6,554 nt of DNA. Source: an uncultured Clostridia bacterium. Lineage in GTDB: Bacteria; Bacillota; Clostridia; Oscillospirales; Oscillospiraceae. The stretch's first letter is position 1. Each line of letters opens with the position of its first letter. Under the pieces are notes generated by a model. That model was not told where the DNA came from. It saw only the letters and a program-made list of their open reading frames with translations, and did not search any database. This document shows positions 1-5,200 of this stretch, piece after piece. The DNA lies in assembly GCA_945910975.1 (NCBI GenBank), contig CAMDZY010000103.1:1-6554 (forward strand), written 5' to 3'. The position numbers and the translations under genes are program-made.

Positions 1-62
1 TGGCTCATGCTTCTGCTGTGTCCATCAAAGCAGGAAGCATTTGTGCAGAACCGGGCTACTGA
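1..62 (+). CDS. Possible 3' end of an upstream gene (frame ambiguous)
   Basis: The left edge probably holds the tail of a plus-strand gene cut by the window, but two frames compete. The frame starting at base 3 ends at TGA 60-62 and gives a 19-residue tail ending in SICAEPGY; this would leave a normal gap of about 75 bases before the acyltransferase. The frame starting at base 1 stays open for 53 codons to TGA 160-162 and would overlap the acyltransferase start by about 26 bases. Neither tail is recognised as a known family. I prefer the shorter reading because it leaves space for a leader and avoids a long overlap, but this is weak evidence. No convincing -35/-10 pair was found in 63-124. 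Confidence 0.3.
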   Translation, partial: AHASAVSIKAGSICAEPGY

Positions 63-136
63 TGAAATGTACAGTATCCCTTCCTTGTATGTATATCAAA
101 TAAAAGACGAACGCATGACGATAAATGGGGGCACGA

Positions 137-1216
137 ATGAAAAGTCATATTTATTATTTTGATCACCTGCGGGTTTTCGCTGCGCTTGGCGTTGTTTTTA
201 TGCACACGGCTGCGCCGCCTTTGCGAATGGATTTGAATTGGAATTGGCATTTGTTGAATGTTGTAACCAGCCTTGCTTTTACGGCCGTGCCGCTGTTTTT
301 CATGATATCGGGCTATCTGCTGCTTTCCAGTGAAAAAACGGCGGATGTTTCTGTTTTGCTCAAGCGCAGGTTGCCGCGCTTGATTGTTCCGCTGATTGGC
401 TGGACGGGCGTGGAGGCGCTGTGGAAGGTTTATTCCTCGGGTGCGTTCAGCGCATATGCGGTTGTGAAGCGGATGGTATCGGCCATCGCCTCGCCGACTT
501 TTTTGGTCTTTTGGTTTATGTACACACTGATCGCGATTTATGTCATTTCGCCGATTTTGTACGGCGGCATCCACGCGCTTGACCGAAAAGGGCACATTTT
601 TGTTTTGGTGCTGATTGCTTTGGTTTCTTTGCAGGCCATTGTGCAGGCGCTGATGCCGCAAAAGGACATTCAGGTGGATCTCATAAACGATTTGGGCATC
701 TTCGGCGGACACCTTGCGACGTTTGTCTTGGGATATTACTTGGGAAGCATGAAGAAGAAAGTGCCAAACGGTTGGCTGCTTGGCGTGGGAGCGCTTTTGT
801 TCGGCATTATTTCGGTTGGGACATACTTCCTGACGAAGCAAAACGGCACATATACGGCGACATTCCAGAAGCAAAGCGCCGGGTTCGAGATTTTGCTAGC
901 GTCCTGCATTTTCCTGCTGTTTAAGCAAAATTGCAATGTAAAGCGCGGCATTTCGTCTTCTCTCGCGCCGCTTATGTTTGGCGTATACCTTATGCACGCG
1001 ATTTTGCTGAGTATGCTTTATGCGGTTGGCATCAATCCTGTCACATTCGTGCAAACCGTTCTTGTCACGCTGCTTGATTTCCTCATTTGTCTGCTCACCT
1101 TGAAAACAGTCGCTACGATCAAACCAATCTGCTATCTGGCCACCGGAATGAGCTTTGCGCAGGCCTGCGGCAGCTGCAATTGGATTTACACGTACAGGCG
1201 AATCAAACAACGCTGA
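137..1216 (+). CDS. Membrane-bound acyltransferase, Acyl_transf_3 family
   Basis: This is a polytopic membrane enzyme of the acyltransferase-3 family. These enzymes move an acyl group, usually acetyl, onto a cell-surface sugar, exopolysaccharide, wall glycan or lipid-linked acceptor; the acceptor here cannot be told. From the ATG at 137 the protein has 359 residues, normal for a stand-alone family member. The N-terminal signature is clear: YFDHLRVFAALGVVFMH carries the family's conserved Arg12 and His23. About ten hydrophobic segments follow, including TAVPLFFMISGYLLL, FLVFWFMYTLIAIYVISP and a late one with GVYLMHAILL. No SGNH esterase domain is attached, unlike OatA. An in-frame ATG at 125 would add four residues, but 137 is preferred because GGGGG at 127-131 lies five bases before it and the family signature starts right after it. 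The C-terminus is a polar tail with a CxxC pair (Cys344, Cys347). The gene ends just before its own intrinsic terminator and converges on the sortase gene. Confidence 0.9.
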   Translation: MKSHIYYFDHLRVFAALGVVFMHTAAPPLRMDLNWNWHLLNVVTSLAFTAVPLFFMISGYLLLSSEKTADVSVLLKRRLPRLIVPLIGWTGVEALWKVYSSGAFSAYAVVKRMVSAIASPTFLVFWFMYTLIAIYVISPILYGGIHALDRKGHIFVLVLIALVSLQAIVQALMPQKDIQVDLINDLGIFGGHLATFVLGYYLGSMKKKVPNGWLLGVGALLFGIISVGTYFLTKQNGTYTATFQKQSAGFEILLASCIFLLFKQNCNVKRGISSSLAPLMFGVYLMHAILLSMLYAVGINPVTFVQTVLVTLLDFLICLLTLKTVATIKPICYLATGMSFAQACGSCNWIYTYRRIKQR

Positions 1217-1227
1217 CGCCGGGTTTC

Positions 1228-1265
1228 AAAAACCGTCCTCATCTTTGTATGAGGGCGGTTTTTTT
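1228..1265 (+). terminator. Intrinsic terminator of the acyltransferase gene
   Basis: ACCGTCCTCAT (1232-1242) pairs with ATGAGGGCGGT (1249-1259) around the six-base loop CTTTGT, with one T-G wobble. It is followed by a run of seven T (1259-1265). An A run at 1228-1232 precedes the stem, extending the pairing and giving a T tract on the opposite strand too, so it could also act on minus-strand transcripts. It starts 11 bases after the acyltransferase stop codon. Confidence 0.9.
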
Positions 1266-1269
1266 GCGC

Positions 1270-1304
1270 AAAAATCTCCGCCGCATCGGAAGGATGCAGC
1301 GGAG
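1270..1304 (-). terminator. Intrinsic terminator of the sortase gene
   Basis: Read on the minus strand, CTCCGCTGCAT (1304-1294) pairs with ATGCGGCGGAG (1286-1276), an 11-bp GC-rich stem with one wobble pair and a seven-base loop. It is followed by ATTTTT (1275-1270). It begins five bases after the sortase stop codon and ends four bases from the T tract of the plus-strand terminator. Confidence 0.85.
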
Positions 1305-1309
1305 GATGT

Positions 1310-2188
1310 TTATGATTTCGGGTTATCGTCCGGGTTTGCTTTGGGTTTGCGCTTTTTTCTGCGCTTGCGTCGGTTATTGCGATCGGAGCGGCTGGGACGT
1401 CTGAGGAGAATGAGCAGTGTGACGAGAAGCATCGGGACGGCCACCACGACAGCGACCAAATAGGGCTGCACTTGGGTGGAATTTGCCACGACGTGGACGT
1501 CAAGCTGATCCTTTTCGCTCTCAACACGGTGTCCGCGCACCAGAAGGCGGTGGCTGTTGATGCCATAAGGCGTGCAAGTAACCAGCGTGCAATAGTCCTG
1601 ACCGGGGACGATTTTTAGTTCTTCCGTTTCGTGGGGTAAAACAATGCGAATTTGGTCGACCTCATAGGTCAGCTTTTCTTTCAACACACGAATCACAAAC
1701 CGGTCGCCGACAACCATTTGGTCAATATCACTGAGCAGCTTGGCGCTCGGCAGGCCTCTATGGCCGGACAGGACGCAATGGGTGCTTTCGCCACCGACCG
1801 GAAGGCTTGTCCAGTCCAGATGGCCAATGCCGACCTGCAAGACGGCTTCGCTGGTGCCGTGATAAATCGGAAGAGAAATACCAAGGCTGGCAACTTCGAT
1901 GTAGCCCATGATGCCGGTGCCACCGATGTCAAGCAGCTGCTCATATTGGGTGCTTTGCTCCGGGGTAAGGGTGATATCGCCACTGAGGGCGGCATTGTAC
2001 TCCCGGGCAGCTCCCAGAATTTTTTCGTATTCCGTGTCATCGAGTTTTGCTGTCTGCTCACTGTAGCTGGCGATTGCCTGGGTGGCGTGGCGGGAGTTCC
2101 AGAAGTTGCTGACGGTTGGGTAAAGCATCAGCGTCAGGCCGACCAGAAACGCCACAAGCAGCAAGATGGTTGGTAATTTTTTCTTCAT
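1310..2188 (-). CDS. Class C (pilin-type) sortase
   Basis: This is a membrane-anchored cysteine transpeptidase of 292 residues. It cleaves LPXTG-like sorting signals and, in class C enzymes, links pilin subunits through a lysine. Visible elements: N-terminal membrane segment about 5-23, sortase beta-barrel about 90-220, catalytic His143 in LSGHRGLPSAK, Cys205 in LVTCTPYG and Arg214 in INSHRLLVRG, then a second membrane helix about 243-262 and a very basic tail (RRKRRKKRKPK). The two membrane anchors and the TCTPYGINSHRLLVRG block are class C hallmarks. The stretch before the barrel (about 66-90), where class C enzymes carry the DP[FWY] lid that plugs the active site, has no such motif. The start at 2188 is chosen because AAGGAG lies nine bases upstream and a hydrophobic segment follows at once; the frame stays open further upstream to 2338, but that would overlap the surface-protein gene and bury the signal anchor. 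It lies 95 bases downstream of the surface-protein gene on the same strand, so it is probably co-transcribed and acts on its IPQTG signal. It ends in its own terminator. Confidence 0.95.
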   Translation of the reverse strand: MKKKLPTILLLVAFLVGLTLMLYPTVSNFWNSRHATQAIASYSEQTAKLDDTEYEKILGAAREYNAALSGDITLTPEQSTQYEQLLDIGGTGIMGYIEVASLGISLPIYHGTSEAVLQVGIGHLDWTSLPVGGESTHCVLSGHRGLPSAKLLSDIDQMVVGDRFVIRVLKEKLTYEVDQIRIVLPHETEELKIVPGQDYCTLVTCTPYGINSHRLLVRGHRVESEKDQLDVHVVANSTQVQPYLVAVVVAVPMLLVTLLILLRRPSRSDRNNRRKRRKKRKPKANPDDNPKS

Positions 2189-2197
2189 GCGGGTTTT

Positions 2198-2203
2198 CTC
2201 CTT
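2198..2203 (-). promoter_or_regulatory. Ribosome binding site of the sortase gene
   Basis: AAGGAG on the minus strand, nine bases before the ATG at 2188. It decides the start of the sortase against the longer open frame that begins at 2338. Confidence 0.85.
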
Positions 2204-2239
2204 GTGGTACGATTGCCGCACAATGCAGTTGCTATTTTT

Positions 2240-2273
2240 TAAGAACCGGGAAGCCGAGGCTCCCCGGTTCTTA
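2240..2273 (-). terminator. Intercistronic 16-bp stem-loop, possible attenuator
   Basis: The minus strand reads TAAGAACCGGGGAGCC, then TC, then GGCTTCCCGGTTCTTA. It forms 16 consecutive pairs including one G-U, with a tiny loop that probably opens to CTCG. It begins 10 bases after the surface-protein stop codon and ends about 50 bases before the sortase ATG. No real T run follows; an A run comes next, and only the TTCTT inside the stem base could act as the U-rich part. It is either a leaky terminator lowering sortase expression, or an RNA processing or 3' stabilising stem for the long upstream transcript. No strong promoter was found between it and the sortase. Confidence 0.6.
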
Positions 2274-2283
2274 CGGGTTGAAA

Positions 2284-5200
2284 TTATGCTGTGACGTCGC
2301 GGCGTTTTCTGCGAAGCAGCAGGTAGCCTGCGCAGCACATCAGCAGTGTGCCGATGCCGAAGAACAGGTTCTCGCCGATGCCGCCGGTCTGCGGAATCTC
2401 CGTACCTGTTGTGTTGGTACAGGTCACATGGTTGATGTTGGGATTAGACTGACTGTTTTCCGCGATGTCGAACAGGACGCCGTAGCCGATGAAGGTTTCG
2501 ACGTTGTCGGGACGGAAGCCTGTTTGCGTTGTGCTTTCCCAGCTTGCGACGTATCCGGCGGTAGCTTTTTCGTAGAAGCCGGCTCTGACGCCGTTTGCCA
2601 GACCGTAGAGGGTGAATGTCCAATTGTCTTTTAGCTTGACAATTTGTCCCGTTTTTTCTGCGCCCGGCGTGAATTGCAGCGAGATGGGTTGCGGATCGCC
2701 GGTGTTGATCGGCTCATAATTGCCGGCCTTATCCGTCAGTCTGTAGTACTGGTTGTTGGTTGCATCGTACAGCGTGTAGGTATAACTGCCGCTCTGGTAG
2801 TCCCACTGATGACTGTCACTGCCGCCCTTCCAGACGACCGGCTGGAATTCAAACTCTCTGCCCTTTTCGGAACCCTGACCGCTGACGATCTTGGTCAGCG
2901 ATACGGAATTGTTGGCAATGGGGGTGTTGATGAAGGTGAGGTTGGCAGTTTGTCCTGCGGTGACCGTAATGCTTCCTGCCTTTGCTTCTACCCTGTTTCC
3001 GCCGTTCTGGACTTCGGTCTTGTAGCCGCTTGTCGTTTCTGTTACGGTGCACTGGGCTCCGCCGGGCAGGTGTCTGATGTTGATGGTCTGACCGGCTTTC
3101 AGGCTGAAGGTGAAGGTTCCGCTTGTTCCGACATTCACGACCGTATCGCCGATCTTCGCTTCCACGCGCGCCAGATCAGCGGCAGACAGCGCCGCGCCGG
3201 ACGCATTGGTCAGTGTTGCGCTAAATTCAAACTGCTGCGAACCGGTGATATCCGTTCCGCTTGCATCCGTCAGTCGCTTGCTGATGGCAACATCGCCAAG
3301 GAGGGTGTTGGTAAATTCAGCCATGTCCAGATTGTCGGCACGGTCGGCATGCTCCTGGCTCTTATTGCCATAGTTGTTTATTTCGCGCGTACACGAAACG
3401 ATTCTGGCGCTCAAGGTGCCGTTCTCCGCCTTTGTCACCTCAACAACGACATCGTAGCGGATGCCGGTTTCGTAGACGACATTTTGATCGTCAAGCGCCA
3501 ATTCGTCAATGCGATAAGACAGCCTTGTTGTGCCAACGGCAAAGTCCTTGGACAAATACTTCATGCGGAAGTTGCCCTCTGCGGAATTTGTTGTGGGAAT
3601 TGTGATATAAGTCTTGTCACCTGCGCCGGGCGGCACTGTACCGGCGCTGCTGCCCCAGCAGAAAATGCTGAACTGGTAATTGCGGCTGACACCGTCGGGA
3701 TTGCTGATGGTTTTCCTGACCGGGATCTCCAGTGCTGTGCCCTGCTGCGCGTTGGCGACATGAACCACGTTGGCGGTTGGGATTTGCTCTGTATGATCCA
3801 AATCCAAGGCAATGAAACCGACTGCACTTGCTCCGGGGCATTCATCGCCGCCTACCGTGTAGGTTGGCACATAACCGTTTGCAGCTGCATCCTTCTCCTC
3901 CACCTCGAAGGAATCTCCGCGGCGCAGGTTCCAGATCGTTGTTTGCGTGCCGGGATAGACGGGTACTAAGCCGGGTTTCGTCAGTGAATATTGTTCTTCC
4001 CCGTCCTTCACGCTAACCCACGCACCGGTCGGCAATGGATTACCGTTGATTTTCACGTTCATCCAGTAGACATCGTCCGTTGCGCTGCCTTCCCAGGCCG
4101 TGACAGTCTTTCCGATTCTCATGCCGGCGTCGACGATGCGGTTGCGAACCTTTGTTTCGCTTGCGGCATAGCTGTCGGTTCTGCCATAGACGCCCTGTGC
4201 CTTGATGGTAAAGGCGTTGCTGGTGTAGACATCGACATCGTTGCCATTGGCATCTTTTGTAGTGAAGCGGTACAGTTCCTTACCCCAGGTGTCGTTGACG
4301 CCTTCCGTGACACCGCCGTCTCCGCTCATATGGACGGTGTACGGGTTGGTGGACGTCTTGAGCAATTCAACCACGCGAACACTGCCCGGGAGGAGGTTGT
4401 GGAACACTGCCTTTTGGTTGTGTTTGAGGGTAAAGACGCCGTTTGCGCCGGTGGTTCCGGTACCGGTCTTTTCATAGACGGCGTCGGCGCCATCGATGCC
4501 GGCGCTTGTGCTGCCGGATTTCCACGTGTAGATGTCATAGGTCACGCCTGCGCCGATATACGGGTCATTGAGCATGGCCTGGTCGGTTGCGGCGTAGGAG
4601 CCCTTGCAGATCTGGAAGGTGAAATCATCGTTGTAGCAATTGGAGGTCACGATCGATGCGCCGTACACCTTCTTGCCAACGACCAAATCTGCGTACTGGC
4701 TTTCGTTGGTGCAGGTGAAGGAATAGGTTGTGTTGGCCGTAGTCAGATTCTGCCATCTGCCGGGCCATCCGCCGGAACCGTCAAAGCTGCCAACGCTGCC
4801 GCCGCTCCATGTGGTAGCATAGCCGGTCGTCCACTCTTCGTAGAAGCCGATATTTGCGCCGACCGGCAGGCCTGTAACGGTGATTCTGTCACCCGCGGCC
4901 AAAGTAAATCTGTCGTAGTCGCCAAGTGTGCCGTTTGTACTATTTCCATGGCCAGATGCACGCGTAATGGTATAGTTAAAGGTATATTTATTTTTTGGCA
5001 TATCGCCAACACCGGCATACCAGATTCGCACGCCGAAGTTGAACTGCTTGTTCGTGTCAGCGTGGGTACCGGTAACGACCTTTTCAAGCGTTGCACTGGT
5101 GACCGCCACTGTGTTGGTACAGGTGAATGCATTGTGGCTGGCATCGGCTTCGAGTTCCTGCAAATAGCCGGGCCAATTCTTGGTATGGGTTAACGGGCCG

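Noticed and set aside
63..124. Promoter for the acyltransferase
   Set aside because: AT-rich pieces such as TATATC and TAAAAG occur, but no -35 element at proper spacing could be matched.
56..874. Open minus-strand frame of 272 codons
   Set aside because: It is antisense to the acyltransferase. The protein is very rich in Gln, Asn, Arg and His, typical of a shadow, with no domain.
2189..2338. Fifty-residue N-terminal extension of the sortase up to 2338
   Set aside because: It would overlap the 3' end of the surface-protein gene and put an Arg/Ser-rich segment before the membrane anchor. The AAGGAG site at 2198-2203 points to the ATG at 2188.
2644..3969. Open plus-strand frame of 441 codons
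   Set aside because: It lies wholly antisense to the surface-protein gene, whose protein shows clear modules and a sorting signal. The plus-strand translation is rich in Cys and Arg with no recognisable fold.
3991..5193. Open plus-strand frame of 400 codons
   Set aside because: It is antisense to repeat modules 3-6. Its recurrent pieces mirror the repeats of the real gene, and it has no domain or convincing start signal.
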